NCBI RefSeq assembly: GCF_000219625.1
Contig: NC_018208.1
Location: forward strand, 496,001-560,000
Source of the DNA: Zymoseptoria tritici IPO323
Lineage: Eukaryota > Ascomycota > Dothideomycetes > Mycosphaerellales > Mycosphaerellaceae
DNA: 64,000 nucleotides
Direction of reading: 5' to 3'
The notes beneath the pieces are model-generated. The model was given only the letters and a program-made list of their open reading frames with translations, did not search any database and was not told the DNA's origin. Position numbers and translations under genes: made by a program. This document shows positions 42,759 to 54,809 of this stretch, one piece after another. Each line of letters begins with the position of its first letter. Within the stretch, counting starts at the first letter, position 1.

Positions 42759-45347
42759 TCATCCTCTGACCTCAACAATCTCCCCAACGAAACCCTCCAA
42801 CCCAGCAAGCCCCTTCTCCTTGCCAGAACTGCTTCCAAACAAACCCGGCCCACCACCTGGCATGACCAGTACCCGATCACCCACCACGACGAACTCTTTC
42901 GACGACTCGAACGCTAGCGTGACGAGCAAGTCGCTCGATGGGGTCTCCATGCCCTCCTTGACGAAGTCGTCCAAAATGAAAGCCTCCTCACCGTTGGACT
43001 GCCTCCGCCCTCCATCGTCAACGGAAGGAGCATCGGGCTCTCTCGCTGAAACAACGCGCGCGCTAGCCCGCACGCTGGAGATGTAGACCACAACGTGGGA
43101 ACCCACCGCGAGAGATGCTAGATCTTCGCGGCGGAATTTTGCAGTGAACGTTCGAGTAGCCAGGGGTTGCACGGTTGTCAGGACCATGCCTTTCCGTATC
43201 CGTGCAAGTGATTGTGGTGAGCTAGAGTCTGCATCTTCGTCAAAAGCGATCGCTATAGTGCCGACTTGGTCTGTCTGTAGAGAGTGAACTGGCAATCGCA
43301 AGTTCCTCGCGCTGACGACTTTAACACGACGCCACTCCTGGTTCGAGTGGTGGAAGTATGCTGGGAGGAGGTGTGAACCACGAAATGCTCCTGGAAATGA
43401 TCTTGAGGTCGGAAGATGCGTGCCATTTCGGCGAAATCGACGCTCGTCCGAGTCTTCGGAGTCGTCGTTGCTGTCCAGGTTGGAAAAGGGTCCGATGACG
43501 GCCGCGTCACCAACTGAAACGGTACCGACACGCAGGCGACCGGAGATGATGACGCCGGCGACTTCGGCTGGTTTGGTGTAGACGTCTTCCACGTCAAATA
43601 CAACAAGTGAGCTTGCCGGAGCGCCTCTGGACAAAGCGTCGGGGATAGGAAGCTCGTGGAGCAGGGCATGAAGATTCGCTATACCGGTGCCATCGAGCGC
43701 ACTGGTCAGGACAATCGGCACCGTTTGTCTGGCGTCGTTGAGTAATGGCACCACGGCGTTGAAGGCTGAGTCCAAGAGAGCAGTCTTGACGAATCGAAGG
43801 TCTTTACCCTCAGTGACTGCACCCGACTTGTTTGGCAGAATCGCAGGCTTCTTGCCCGCTGCTTTCAAAGCATCGAGAACTTTTGTCAAGGACGATCGCA
43901 GTCCGCTTCGAGATGCGAGATCAAGCTTGGTGATGACGATCACGAGAGGAAGATCAAGTCGCAGGCAGAGATCCAATTGTGCGCCTGTGAGATCCATGTC
44001 GTGTACCGTTGTGCCGCTGAACTGTTGTGACCCGTTGGGACTTCCGTTCATCCTCGTTGTGTCTTCAGTGTCATCGGCCGGGATGCAAAGCAATGTCCAA
44101 TGAGGCGCCCATCCTATGAGTCCTCTCAGTGTAGTGCGTCGATATCGCGGATGACCTGCGGAGTCTGAGATGAAGACCATGCGGTTCCCAGCGGATGCAG
44201 CGTGAATGTCAATCCAAGAGGCGACATTCTCGGTAGCGAAATTGACGACCTCCAGATCGCCGTCCTCGGCGTCTTGGAAGCCAAGAAGTTCTTGAGTTAC
44301 AGAGCTGGTGACACCAGACGTGATCTCATGTCGATGCTTCAACATGCTCAGCCTGCTCTTTCCTCTGCCATTGTCAAGTGTCGACGTCACCAGAGTCCCG
44401 AGCAGAGTTGATTTCCCGCACATGGTCGGTCCGGTCAAAGTGATCCGCAGCTGCTCAGTGACAGGTGGCGCCAGATCTGCCGAACTTGGAAGTGCAGTCA
44501 GGACTCCAGCGTCAGTGTCTACAGTATTAGAGCTGCTGGTGTGCAAGAAAGGCTTGATAAGCGCTTCCGCAACCAGCAGTTTCCCAGACCGCCGCATCTT
44601 GCGCTCCTTCTTGCTGATCACCGTATCTTCCAGCCACTCGCACTCACCAACAGTCTCGCTTCGCAAAACCTCGACAGTACAGCCCAGGCATGCGGCCATT
44701 GCTCGGAGATTGTTCAGACTCTCCGACATCTCGTCTTCGGCCAGGCCGACCAAAGTGCCATCATCTGAGACTCCAATCTCGTACAGTGCGCCTTGGCTTT
44801 CTTCCAAGCCATGTAGCAACTTTGCTGGCTGCTGTGGCGCGAGTAATTCAGGCAATGCTTCCGGGAGTGATGGCAGAATGGTATTCGTAGCCGAAGAAGT
44901 ATGATGTGGCGAAGACTGTTGCAATCGCCACAGCAGTTGTGTGGTGAGCTGTTGCAGACGATGTTGTCTCGTTTGCTGAGTCAAGGTTGAAGACGCAGGA
45001 TGTACAGTCAACGGGACTTCTTGCAAGTTCTGATTTGACTGGTACCCATCGAACATGGAATGCTTCGAGCCGGAGATGTGGTTGCCAGTGCTTGTGGACC
45101 TGAATTTGCGTCGTGGTCGGAGCAGAAGATGCAGCTTATACTCCACCGGACCTTCTTGTGGCTCTGCCTGAAGTCGAGTGACTCGTTTCCCGCTCTGTGC
45201 GCTTTCGCGCAAGGATAATGCTGCTATGCCGAGGTCACTGGCATCATCCCCGCTGATGGCTTTTGAAGAGATCTCGTCTTCGGCAGCCTGAAGCCATGGC
45301 GAAGCGACTCTCGGCGTGTCGGGCTCGTACGTGAATATGGAAGCCAT
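42759..45347 (-). CDS. GTPBP1/GTPBP2-like translational GTPase
   Basis: EF-Tu-superfamily GTPase of the GTPBP1/2 group, linked in animals to rescue of stalled ribosomes and mRNA surveillance. Single exon, 862 residues. The N-terminal 290 residues hold conserved helices (YEIGVSDDGTLVGLAEDEM, a GTPBP signature, then MAACLGCTVEVLRSE). The G1 loop is LTGPTMCGKSTLLGTL (about 307), G3 is FISDSAGHPRYRRTT and G4 is VITKLDLA. The EF-Tu-like beta-barrels (FDVEDVYTKPAEVAGVIISGRLRVG) follow. G3 has DSAGHP instead of the common DLAGHE, a mild deviation shared by fungal members as far as I recall. Cytoplasmic role expected. Confidence 0.88.
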   Translation of the reverse strand: MASIFTYEPDTPRVASPWLQAAEDEISSKAISGDDASDLGIAALSLRESAQSGKRVTRLQAEPQEGPVEYKLHLLLRPRRKFRSTSTGNHISGSKHSMFDGYQSNQNLQEVPLTVHPASSTLTQQTRQHRLQQLTTQLLWRLQQSSPHHTSSATNTILPSLPEALPELLAPQQPAKLLHGLEESQGALYEIGVSDDGTLVGLAEDEMSESLNNLRAMAACLGCTVEVLRSETVGECEWLEDTVISKKERKMRRSGKLLVAEALIKPFLHTSSSNTVDTDAGVLTALPSSADLAPPVTEQLRITLTGPTMCGKSTLLGTLVTSTLDNGRGKSRLSMLKHRHEITSGVTSSVTQELLGFQDAEDGDLEVVNFATENVASWIDIHAASAGNRMVFISDSAGHPRYRRTTLRGLIGWAPHWTLLCIPADDTEDTTRMNGSPNGSQQFSGTTVHDMDLTGAQLDLCLRLDLPLVIVITKLDLASRSGLRSSLTKVLDALKAAGKKPAILPNKSGAVTEGKDLRFVKTALLDSAFNAVVPLLNDARQTVPIVLTSALDGTGIANLHALLHELPIPDALSRGAPASSLVVFDVEDVYTKPAEVAGVIISGRLRVGTVSVGDAAVIGPFSNLDSNDDSEDSDERRFRRNGTHLPTSRSFPGAFRGSHLLPAYFHHSNQEWRRVKVVSARNLRLPVHSLQTDQVGTIAIAFDEDADSSSPQSLARIRKGMVLTTVQPLATRTFTAKFRREDLASLAVGSHVVVYISSVRASARVVSAREPDAPSVDDGGRRQSNGEEAFILDDFVKEGMETPSSDLLVTLAFESSKEFVVVGDRVLVMPGGGPGLFGSSSGKEKGLAGLEGFVGEIVEVRG

Positions 45348-48107
45348 GTTGGACTCTCCAGATTCTGGAAAGATGTTACAAACTTAAGCAGATAAATCTG
45401 GTCTGGATCTTGGATGAATCGGCTGGAAAGATCGATCTCTACGATCGTGTTAAATCGGCCGCTATATTGCACTCGAAGACTGCCGATATGACTTGGTTGT
45501 TTTTCTCCGTGTTTGATACGGTAACGAGCGAGTATTTGTGTGCGAGTGATGTATCCTGAACATTTGAGCAACAGTGGGCAACATCGTGACGTTGGTGGGA
45601 GGGAGGCCTGGTATGTGGTGGTGGAGTTTGATTTTGGGAAGCGCGTGCGATCAGCTTGGAGCAGTCATGATGCTCTGTAGTGACTGCTTCTTGTCGATAC
45701 CGCTCCTGCCGTCTTTGGCCACCTATTGATGACCTGAAGTCCAGGGCCAAGAAGTGGTTCACGTGACTCACCAGGTCTCGATGTCAAGAAGTCGAGACAC
45801 CCAGCCACCACAACTTCTGACAAGTCCAAGATCACAGTTGGCTTTCTCGCTACACATTTTCCCTCCACGACACGGCGCTATTTCGAGCTTCACCGGTCCG
45901 CATCGGCGTGGCCTGCCGGACAGGTCGTACCGTTCCACTCTTGTCATTTCGCAGAGCATGCCGCAATGGATCGAGACTGCGAACTGCTTTGTCCTGTTGC
46001 AAGTTCGTGGATCAGGCAAGCGTGAAGTATTTCACAGCGATCGACCGGAATATATCGCCAGACCAGCGCTGCGGTCGACGCCACGCACGAAGATGTACAT
46101 TGACAATCGACACATGTCGCAGAGTCATCGAAGTGGCAGGACAGGAGCCAGCACAGTCAAGGCACGCATGTTGCATATCGCACCCACAACCGTCACGGAA
46201 CGAAGGAGCCGAAATGGCGTTTTCCAAAGCACTCCAAGTCCCTCGCGGCACGCATGAGACTTCACCAACTCGACGGGTGGCTTTCCTCCAACACCTCATC
46301 AACGAGCGATCGCCCAAAACAAGCAATAGCACGACCAAAGGGACTCTTCAAGATCACCACCCACGAAGAATCGCGCGCGTGCGCGAAATCCTGCCAGAAC
46401 TCAGTAACTAAAAATTGCACAATCATCCAAGGCCAAGAGCGTCCGGTCGAAATGTAAGTTTCGTGGAGAGGGAGAGCCAAACAGAGATCCCGTCTTCACC
46501 GTTTGGCCCCTTCGCGTATGCTACCGGCAAAGGCAAGAATTTCTGTAGATCGCGGCGTGCACCGCACCTCTCCAAGGCGCGCGGCTGTGCCGGACGTGGC
46601 TGCACTGCGTGGAGAGTCAAAGCTACAGAGTGGAAAAGCGAGAAGACCTCAACCTTGATATCGCATCACGATAGCAAAGTGCTGGCTATCAAGGTCTTCC
46701 ACAATCGGAGTCAGTCGTGCATTGTGGCTGTTTTCCGCCATTTGCTGTTCATCCCGGCGCGAAGTGCGAGACGCCGAGCAAACAAGGAAGATAGCCTACC
46801 TACCCATGCGCAGGGCGTTTGGCGCGTTGCATGTGCATGATGAGAAAAGCCTCGGGCATATCGGGATACCGGTGGGTGCGCGCGCTTAGGTACTTGTGAG
46901 TTGTTGGGTTTCGAAGTCTTGCCCCGTCTGTTGGTTTGCGCGGAACCAACACCTTTCCCTCTCACAGGCCGGCGTTTGACTGGCCAACCGAAAGCCGAGC
47001 CATTCTTGGTTCAAACAAAAAGGAGAAGTGTAAGTTACCTCCCACACATCTTCCACACCTCGCGGCGTGGCAACTCCATCCCCCGCTGTCAATCCAACAA
47101 CTCCCAAAACTCCCCATGCGCGAAACTCGCAAAAGTGGAGAGAGCGCCATCCTTCCCGCTTCAAAATCCAATTGGCTCGGTGACGCCGATAGCCCTTTCC
47201 ACGTGAACGCTCACTCCACCATCGCCCTATAGGCAAAAGATCGACACGCCTTCTACCACACACACAACCTTTTTCTCGGCCTAAAAAGTCTAACACAAGT
47301 GCGAAACAGTCGCGTACCCTAACTCTTTGAAGCGGTTGTAAGCGATCGCTCGCGTGTGACGGACGGATTAGGAAAGAGGTGTACGAATTCTTGTGCGGGT
47401 CGAAAGTCAGATTCTTAAAGGCCAAGCTAAAACAACAACAACCTCTGGAACAAACGTGATGCAGATCTCAAGGCGTATACCGCGGGACCGGTCAAATGTT
47501 AATTTAAATTCTTGATGAATGTGGCTTGCGGTCTGGCAAACTGCACGATTTCAAAGGTCCATGCAAGAGGTTGCTATTTTCGGGGGCTTTCAGGCTGCCG
47601 GATGGGCGGGCTTGTCATGAGGACACAGGTCGCTGATATGCGGCCGGATTGATCGATGTGCTTGCTTGCTTGCTTTATCGGAGATACGGGACTTTTGAGT
47701 CACCGGCGTTTAAAAGCTCGCCGGAGGGGGTGGTATGTCCGGTTTGTTGTTCGATTGATTCGTGCATTGTTGTGGAGGTGACGAGTCGTCGGCGCGGTGG
47801 TGGTGGTATTGGTGACGAGTGGTTTGTTGACATGTTAGATGTGAAGGCAGAGCAGAGCAGAGCACGTGGGAAGTTGTGTTGTAGTCACAAAAAAGTCTTG
47901 CCTTTTCTTCGTTCAATCCAACGAGTGGAGAAATGACAGTATTCCTGCCATAGCTTGCTAAAAACAACAACAAAAAGGTATTGCCCAAATGGCCCATCTA
48001 CCCATATTCATTCCTGGAGGTGGAAACGGACCTCAATCCATCATAATGTCTCTCGCTCTCACGCTGTATCGCGGAATCTGTCGCTCATAATTTGCCTCCT
48101 GTCCCCC
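45348..48107. other. 2.8-kb gene-poor stretch upstream of the GTPase
   Basis: Includes the GTPase promoter and the 3' flank of the C2H2 gene. Open frames up to 179 codons (46886-47425, minus) are low-complexity or Arg/Cys-rich and lack known domains. No tRNA-like sequence seen. Confidence 0.4.
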
Positions 48108-49537
48108 TCAATTCGCGTCGCTCTCCCTCCTTTGCTTCGTGCACTTGTCGTGCTTCAAATGGCCGTGCATCGCCGTCGTCCGCGTGAACTCCGCGTTACA
48201 TTTCGGACAGTAGGATTTATTCGCTGTGCCGGACTTTTCTCTCTGATGGCGGAGGAGATTGCTGAAGGTCGAGAATTGTCGTCCGTTGCAGCCGTGTTCC
48301 CAACATTGTGGTTTGGGGCGTTGGTTCAAGACGCGTACGGATGGGTCGTTGGGGTTATTGGAGGAGATGGAGCCGGATTTGGAGCTGTCGGGTGTTTCGC
48401 TTGTGTTGCTGCCGATGAAGGGTGGAGGTGGATAGCGGTGTGAGGTGGAGTAGAGTTGCGTCGCGGAGGGAGCTGCTGTGGTGTAGTTTTGTTGGTTGTA
48501 TAGGTTCGTGTTCTCGTAAAGGGATGGTGATCTGGTCGACGTTAGAGACGTAAGTCGCAATTGTGATGGAAGGAGAGGTGACGAACCTGGTAGTGTACTG
48601 TGGTGATATTTGCGCGCCGGGAGAGCTCAAGTGAGGTGATGGTAGTGGGCTTTGGGCAAGGCCACTGATCGATGGGATCGTCTGAGTCGGTGGCATTGAG
48701 TAGTTGGAGGTGGTCTGTCCATCGTACGGACTGCTGATCCGACGGTATTGATCGTATGCGGAGACACCACTGGAGACGGGCAATCCGGAATGTCGCCGAG
48801 GTTCAGGTCCGCGACTTTGATATAGCGATGGATTGGACGATGTCGTCTGCTGTGCGTATGCAGAAGATCCAGCGCTGGTGGTTGGTTGTGAGACTCGCAT
48901 AGGAGGAATGTAGTTTTGATCCATGGCATAGGCTGGAGAATGGTCAGTCAGGAGTGGTGCGACTGCATGAAGGATGGACATACTGCTAGCGTCCGAATCG
49001 TACGGCGAGTTGCCGTATTGTGACGGAAGCAAGTATCCTAGAGAGCTGCAATCGCGTGAGCTGGAGGATTACAAAGCAAAGGAGTTTGATGAAATCATAC
49101 CTCATCTCTGCTGTTGGCTGCCTGAAGAAATCCGAAGGAGCGCACGTGGCAGGCTCTTCGTTTGCGTCAAACGACACGGTGGGCAGACCTGAATCGGATT
49201 GAGGAGGAGTCGGCGCGGTCCAAAGAGGATAGGGATCAACGGGCGGCGCGGTGGTGAAGCCAGTAAGTTGAGGTGAGTGTTGAGGAGTGATCCAACGAAT
49301 GTCACCGTTGGACAGCGGGTTGGATCCGTTCAGGTCGGCGATGTGGTCGGCCTGATCGGTGGCTTGGTGATATAGACGGTCGGCCTGTAGGGACGAGATG
49401 GATCGAGGTCGATCGTTGTAGGAGCGTTTGTGTATGGCACCACGATGATCTGCCGTAGAGGAATGCGGCGAGGTCAAGTAGGATGAAGCTCTCGACCGAG
49501 GAGGATTGGTGTACTGGAGAGAAGATGGTGAGTCCAT
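48108..49537 (-). CDS. C2H2 zinc-finger transcription factor
   Basis: Probable DNA-binding regulator in the nucleus. Exons 49101-49537, 48984-49045, 48587-48932 and 48108-48531 give 422 residues. Introns are 55, 51 and 55 bp. The first 300 residues are Ser/Pro/Tyr/Gln-rich and disordered ([32 protein letters not shown]), as in activation domains. The only folded part is a C-terminal pair of fingers, [20 protein letters not shown] and [21 protein letters not shown]. The 51-bp intron (48933-48983) has GTATGT, CTGAC and CAG signals but a length divisible by three and no stop, so its retention would add 17 residues in frame. Upstream lie 5.3 kb without clear genes, possibly a long regulatory region. 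The regulated process is unknown. Confidence 0.85.
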
Positions 49538-52500
49538 GTTCGCAGGAGGCGTCTGAGCAAGAGGAGTGGGCTGATGTGGAAGGGAAGTAGTAACCGAGAG
49601 GGAAGAGTTACATTTGAAGTAAACAATCGGGGGCCAACAGGTCGCAGGCCGGGGACGGAGGATGTATGATATAGACGCTTTCTTGTGATGAGTGACGAGG
49701 TTCGATCAAAGACAGAGCTAGTAAGTTAAAGGAGCAAGGGCACACGTTTCTGCTGATAGTCGGTCGACGGGCATAGCTGCGCCCTGCGCGCTGGGGCTGT
49801 AAGAAGCGTTATAAAGGTACAACCTGCGAACCAACAGCAGCTATCCCGGAGGGGCATAGCGGCGCAGCGCTTGGGTTCGACGAAGGATGCACGGTGGACG
49901 GCAGGCCCGGCAGGGCAAGGCACATTTTGGCCGCGTGTCGACGTCGTCTGTGAGTGGACGAGTCTCTTGCTCGCGCTCAGGGACTCTTCGGAATGCCGTG
50001 CCGCTCTCGTTGCTTAGCCTTTAGCTCTCCACTGGACAGGACAGACGAGGAAAACAGACTCGCGAGGCACCCGGCGCCGATTCCTACCGGATTGGATCCT
50101 CCCACAGTCAAGCTTTGCGCGGACTGTGCGCACCTGGCGACCACGCCGCAGCGGAGACCGGCCCAACGTGACGACCGTTTTCCAAGGGAGGTTGTGCCGC
50201 GTGTGGAGTCTAGCTGGGTAGGGGAGTCCACCACGATCGCTTGCCCTCCTGGTCTCGTCCGCGACTCCGCACGCACACTTCGTCCTCTGGACATACCGGA
50301 CGGACCGGACGAACAATGGACGCGGACGTACATATCGATCGTAAGAAAGTGCGGTATCATTGATCGTCTGGGGGGCCTTGCTGGATGAGCGATCGCCCGC
50401 CGCGTGCGCCCGAGCATTGATTCGCCCACCTCGTCGCGTATGGCCGACCACTAAAACTTTGTTGGATCGTCGAAGCAAGTTCGGTGCCGAGCAGCAACCC
50501 TTGCGTGATGTCCGGTCAGCGCCACGACTATTGGCCATCGATGGGGCAACGGATTGATCAATCGATCTGAACCATAGAGTGAGATTCTCCTATCAACGTG
50601 CTTCACGCCTCGGAACGGAAAGTGGAGGATCAGATTAATGTCGCTGCCTGAAAGCTACTCTGCGTGCTACTGCACTCGATCAACGGCGTCTGTACCGAGA
50701 TACCGTGACTTTGGGGCCAAACTTCGCAGTGACGTCCCGGACGAATGCTGCTTGCTCATCAGCCGTATTTCGTATCCCTCGCATGTCTCTTTCGAGGTTG
50801 GTAATCGTGTAATCGTGCTCATCAGTCGCCTACCAAAGTGGTATGCTGCATGCCTTGACCGACGGGGGGGGCTGTGAAGCGACGGACTAATCAAACCGTC
50901 TCCATCATCAATAGTGTCAATCACGCATTTTCCTTCACCGGTCGAAAGATCGTAGCCCTTATGAGAACTTCGGGTCCGAAGTTAGCACACTTTCGCACGA
51001 ACATGGGTTGATAGCCCTGCACCGACAGGACCACACATGCTGGTTTCATCAGCTGCTTGAAGGGAAGCCCCGCCCTGTAGTCATCGAAATGCTCTACTAA
51101 GAAGTCGCATTATTAATGATGATTCAAATGGGTCCCGCAACTGCGATAGTAGCATGATTGTTAGAGTCCGCGTGACATGGACGACTGGAGCAGCGATTGC
51201 GCGACCGGGCACGGATTATACGATACACTTCCACGCCCGCAAGTCAATCACGCACAGTCAATGCTGACAGCGCGTCGTCATCTTGCTGGTCGGTCTGGCT
51301 CGGGTCATCAATCACGCCGCGCGCATGCAAGAGAAGGTTGCGACTTGCCAGTACTCCGTACCTGACCAGTGATCGCGGCTCCTCCTCGAGCTCCTTCTCT
51401 CCTCAGCCCTGTGATCCTTTCGCACGCTGTCTATTATTCCCTGCCAATCCAATTCCCCCTCCAACCAATCTGCGCGCTATATAGTGCCCTGCTCATCCAT
51501 CGGGGTGGTCCGAGTTGGGGGCGACCGGAGAACATCGCTGCCGGACCAGCCAGCCAGCCAACCAGCCTCGCTAGCGCGGGCACTCCATGAAGCTTCATGC
51601 ACCTTTGTACCGCCCTGGCTGATGGAGCCTGTCGTCGCGAGACATGCGGCAAGTGACCACGGTCCTCCATGCAGAGGCCGGTACTGCGTGCGTGGACTCC
51701 GAAAACGTGCGCTCGCATAATGACTGCCGTCCACACCGGTCGTGTCATGGAATCACGATGGCGGTCGGTCACAAGTCACAGTCAGTCGCACGGCACAGGC
51801 ACAGCCTCCTCTCGACGATCAAACACATCATCCCGCAAAAACGATCATCGTGAACACAGCCATTGATCACCTCCCCACAGCCAGCGAATCCTTCCCGCGC
51901 ACGAGGCCAAACTGTGCCTCACACGGGAGATTTGTGGCGTGTGGTGGCCGGCGACCCGGCTGTGGTCCTTCGCTTCCTGCGACATGATGTCGCACCAACA
52001 TCAGCCCTGCAATCGGAATGTTGTCCGTATTCGACGGCAGGAGGTCGCAAAAATGGTCACATCGTCTGTCTGCTCAGAACGCATCGCTTAGAACCAGTCA
52101 TCACCGGCCAAGTCTCGACCATCGCGACCGGTCAAAAATGGCCGTTTGCAATACCATATCCAGCCTAGAGTGCCCATCATCCTTGTCCTATTGAAACCTC
52201 CTCTTCCAGCCATCGGTTGGCCGCAGAGGCCCGCAATATCATGGCCGACGATCACAAGCGCGACCCAACAAATCTTGGCTATACTCGTCGTATTTCGTCT
52301 CTGCAAATGATACCCGGCTCAAGATCTGGCAATCAACTCGGCTATCAACAACACCCATTCCCAAAGAGAAGAACCCTATATTCCCCACTCCAGACCCACC
52401 ACGGGAGGAACCGTACCAAGGTGCAAACTCTCTTTCTTCGGAGCGTCCGATCATTCCCTGCCTGTCACGTCGAAAGCATCCCCTGTCCTTGCCCACCAAC

Positions 52501-52825
52501 ATCCGGTGAAAGCGAGAGCTGCAAGACGAAGCGAAGCGCACGCTTTCCATCTCCCGCGAGACCAGGATATTCCTCACACAGCCCAGGCCAGCGGAAATCG
52601 ATCTCCGTCATGACCGGGCCCATGTCCGTACGCCCTATGTTCTCCATACCAAACCCACCTTCTGGGACCTCATCCCGCAGGATTCAGGTTTGACAGCCAT
52701 CACGCTATCGGATAAGAATAGCTCGCGACCTGCAGCGAAGGAGCAATACACATCAACGCCCTAGCCATGGCTGTTGATACGCCATGGCGTACGTCGGCTG
52801 CATCCTGTATCCCGACTCCTCCTCC

Positions 52826-52852
52826 AGCAAGCAAGCAAGTAAGCAAGCAAGC
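52826..52852. repeat. GCAA/CAAG simple repeat
   Basis: About six tetranucleotide units (GCAAGCAAGCAAGTAAGCAA and on), with one substitution. Confidence 0.8.
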
Positions 52853-53469
52853 GAAAAGGCGGAGAATAAAGATAGGAAGGTGGACAGGCATTTGCTTGGT
52901 CCGATTTCCTATTCCAGCTCGTTTTTCTCCTGCATGTCTACCGCGGACGACGTGCTGTGTACTTTCCCTTTTTCTCGGCTTCTATTTGTGGATGCTGTCG
53001 CGTGCCTGCCGACATTTTTCCTTCGCGGAGGAATTTGCTCAGCCTTCTGGAAGGCTTCATCTGGAGGCAATGTGTCGCACATCATGTGAGAGGAGCATTA
53101 TGGACGAAAGATGTTTGCGGGCCCAAAGTGGTGAGTATAGCTTCTCTCTCATGGCGAGCTTGGAGTCTTTGTGATGTGCAGACCTCCTCGAAGAAGAGGT
53201 GGTTGAGTTGAGTCGCATGTCTTTGAATACATTTCTGCCAGCGAGGTGAGCTCTCTCATGCATGCCACTTCATGACTGACTGGTAAGTCTTTTCAATTGG
53301 TTGCGTTTGTCTCTTTCATGAATCTTTTGCCAGCTCTCCGTCTTTTTCGGATCGGAAGGATCGTCATCGTGGAGAACAAAAGAGATTGAACATGGAGTCG
53401 CTTTGCAGGGACCGCGTAAGACTCTTTCGCCAGGTCTGGCAGACAAACATCGGTATCGATTCTGCTGAG

Positions 53470-54005
53470 TCCAATGCTGGAAATGTTCGAGACACGCAAC
53501 TCCATGGACAGACAAGATCGCCGCGACGACATCCAGCAATTGTTCAATGTTTTGGACGGCTCATACTTCCCTCTCGATGTCTCCTTCAAGCAACACTGCT
53601 CGACAATTTGAGTCTTCGCAAGTGCTCAACGTCGATCGCTGGGACAGTATCGCTTCTGCGACATTTCCATCATTTATCGCGCCTAAACACGGAGACAAGA
53701 AACAACAGATCATACCACAATCATTCAGAATTGGAAGCTCGGCCTGACCAATGACTCCAATACACTGTATCTCGTAGACGGGAGCAGGACCCACGCCAAC
53801 TCCGGTACAGCCGTTGCAAAGTGGCGGGATGCCATCGACCATTGCGAACAAAAGCTCGATTTTGCTTACGACCGTTGCGGGCTTTGCCAACGGCAGCGAA
53901 TCAATATCACAAGATACGCAACGGCTGAAAGTTTGGACCAACTTCCAAAAAGTAAGTGGATGGCGATGGCAGGACTCAGAAAGTGAAGGTATAATACCTC
54001 TTTGA
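53470..54005 (+). other. possible decayed coding region
   Basis: Three successive plus-strand frames give compositionally protein-like segments: MLEMFETRNSMDRQDRRDDI (about 53475), then VLNVDRWDSIASATFPSF (about 53610), then NWKLGLTNDSNTLYLVDGSR and CEQKLDFAYDRCGLCQRQ (53730-53960). Stops and frame changes separate them. A 156-codon minus-strand frame (53561-54031) also covers the area. I cannot tell a dead gene from chance. Confidence 0.25.
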
Positions 54006-54481
54006 ATCGGTGGCATATTCTGAAGCTTCATCAGTGTTCAACTCGATCCGCACTGCCTGACGCCTATACAAGCCACATCGAAGCAGACCGAAACCATCTC
54101 TTCTCCCTTAAGCCGAGCGACACCACTCAAACGGGCAACAGCACCTGCCCTTCACCATCCCAACGACCCATACCTCCACAATGTCCTCCTTCTTCACAAG
54201 TACACCCATCCCCTCCTCCACCTTACCTCCAGGCCCAAACTAACCTCCTCCTCCTCCTCCTATCAGCCCTCTCCAAAGTCTCAACCGACATGAACGCCCT
54301 CCTAACAATCACCATCATCGACAAATTCTCACCCGGAGGTTTCGATCAAGACGCCGAGGACTCGTCTTTCTGGGCGGCGTATCACGATTGTGACTATGAT
54401 GAGGAGTGCGTGGCGTTGTTGAGCGATATTGATGGACGGGAGACCGGGGCGAGGGAGGAGAAGAGGGGGAGGACTTGGTGA
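54002..54481 (+). CDS. hypothetical small protein (weak)
   Basis: Open frame of 159 codons. The first 95 are Ser/Pro/Thr-rich, but the last 60 are better balanced and acidic (MNALLTITIIDKFSPGGFDQ, then AAYHDCDYDEECVALLSDID). No domain recognised. It stops a few bases before an 18-base T run and faces the 3' end of POL2. It could be chance. Confidence 0.25.
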   Translation: MNRWHILKLHQCSTRSALPDAYTSHIEADRNHLFSLKPSDTTQTGNSTCPSPSQRPIPPQCPPSSQVHPSPPPPYLQAQTNLLLLLLSALSKVSTDMNALLTITIIDKFSPGGFDQDAEDSSFWAAYHDCDYDEECVALLSDIDGRETGAREEKRGRTW

Positions 54482-54484
54482 TGA

Positions 54485-54502
54485 TTTTTTTTTTTTTTTT
54501 TT
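54485..54502 (+). repeat. T18 homopolymer
   Basis: Eighteen consecutive T on the plus strand, 307 bp from the stop codon of POL2. Prone to length errors. Confidence 0.9.
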
Positions 54503-54809
54503 GCGAGGGTTGGGTGAGGAGGAGGATGGAGGTTGTCGCTGCCGCTGGTCGGGCGAGATGGGAGGTGATGGCAGGAGTGATGGGAGCAGGATGGGTTGGA
54601 GTTGTCACTACTGCGGGTCGCCCTTATGAGATACGAATCAATCAATACTTTGAACTTCAACGGGAATCTTTCATGCAGATGCTACTGTGCATACTTTATA
54701 CAACGCCCTGATCGCCATGCGAAATGCCTCTCAACACCAGGTATATGTCCACCCGTAACCCTAACGCCGTTATACAAACCCGAGCAGCATCCTCACCTTC
54801 ACTGTGTCA

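Larger units (their letters stand above)
49538..54809. other. 5.3-kb gene-poor stretch between the C2H2 gene and POL2
   Basis: The longest stretch without a confident gene in the window. Many overlapping frames of 60-175 codons occur on both strands, none with a known domain. Notable spots are a GCAA/CAAG simple repeat (52826-52852), conflicting protein-like segments at 53470-54005, a low-confidence small ORF at 54002-54481 and a T18 run. It could hold the control region of the C2H2 gene, noncoding RNA or decayed genes. Confidence 0.4.

Noticed and set aside
46886..47425. 179-codon minus-strand frame
   Set aside because: Arg/Trp/Cys-rich with no recognisable motif, in a region with open frames on both strands.
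49860..49890. tRNA-like TTCGA segment (GGGTTCGACGAAGG)
   Set aside because: The flanking stem does not pair, and no D or anticodon arm can be built.
50014..50538. 174-codon minus-strand frame with competing 144- and 150-codon frames
   Set aside because: Arg-rich and without domain. Three overlapping frames in a GC-rich patch are expected by chance.
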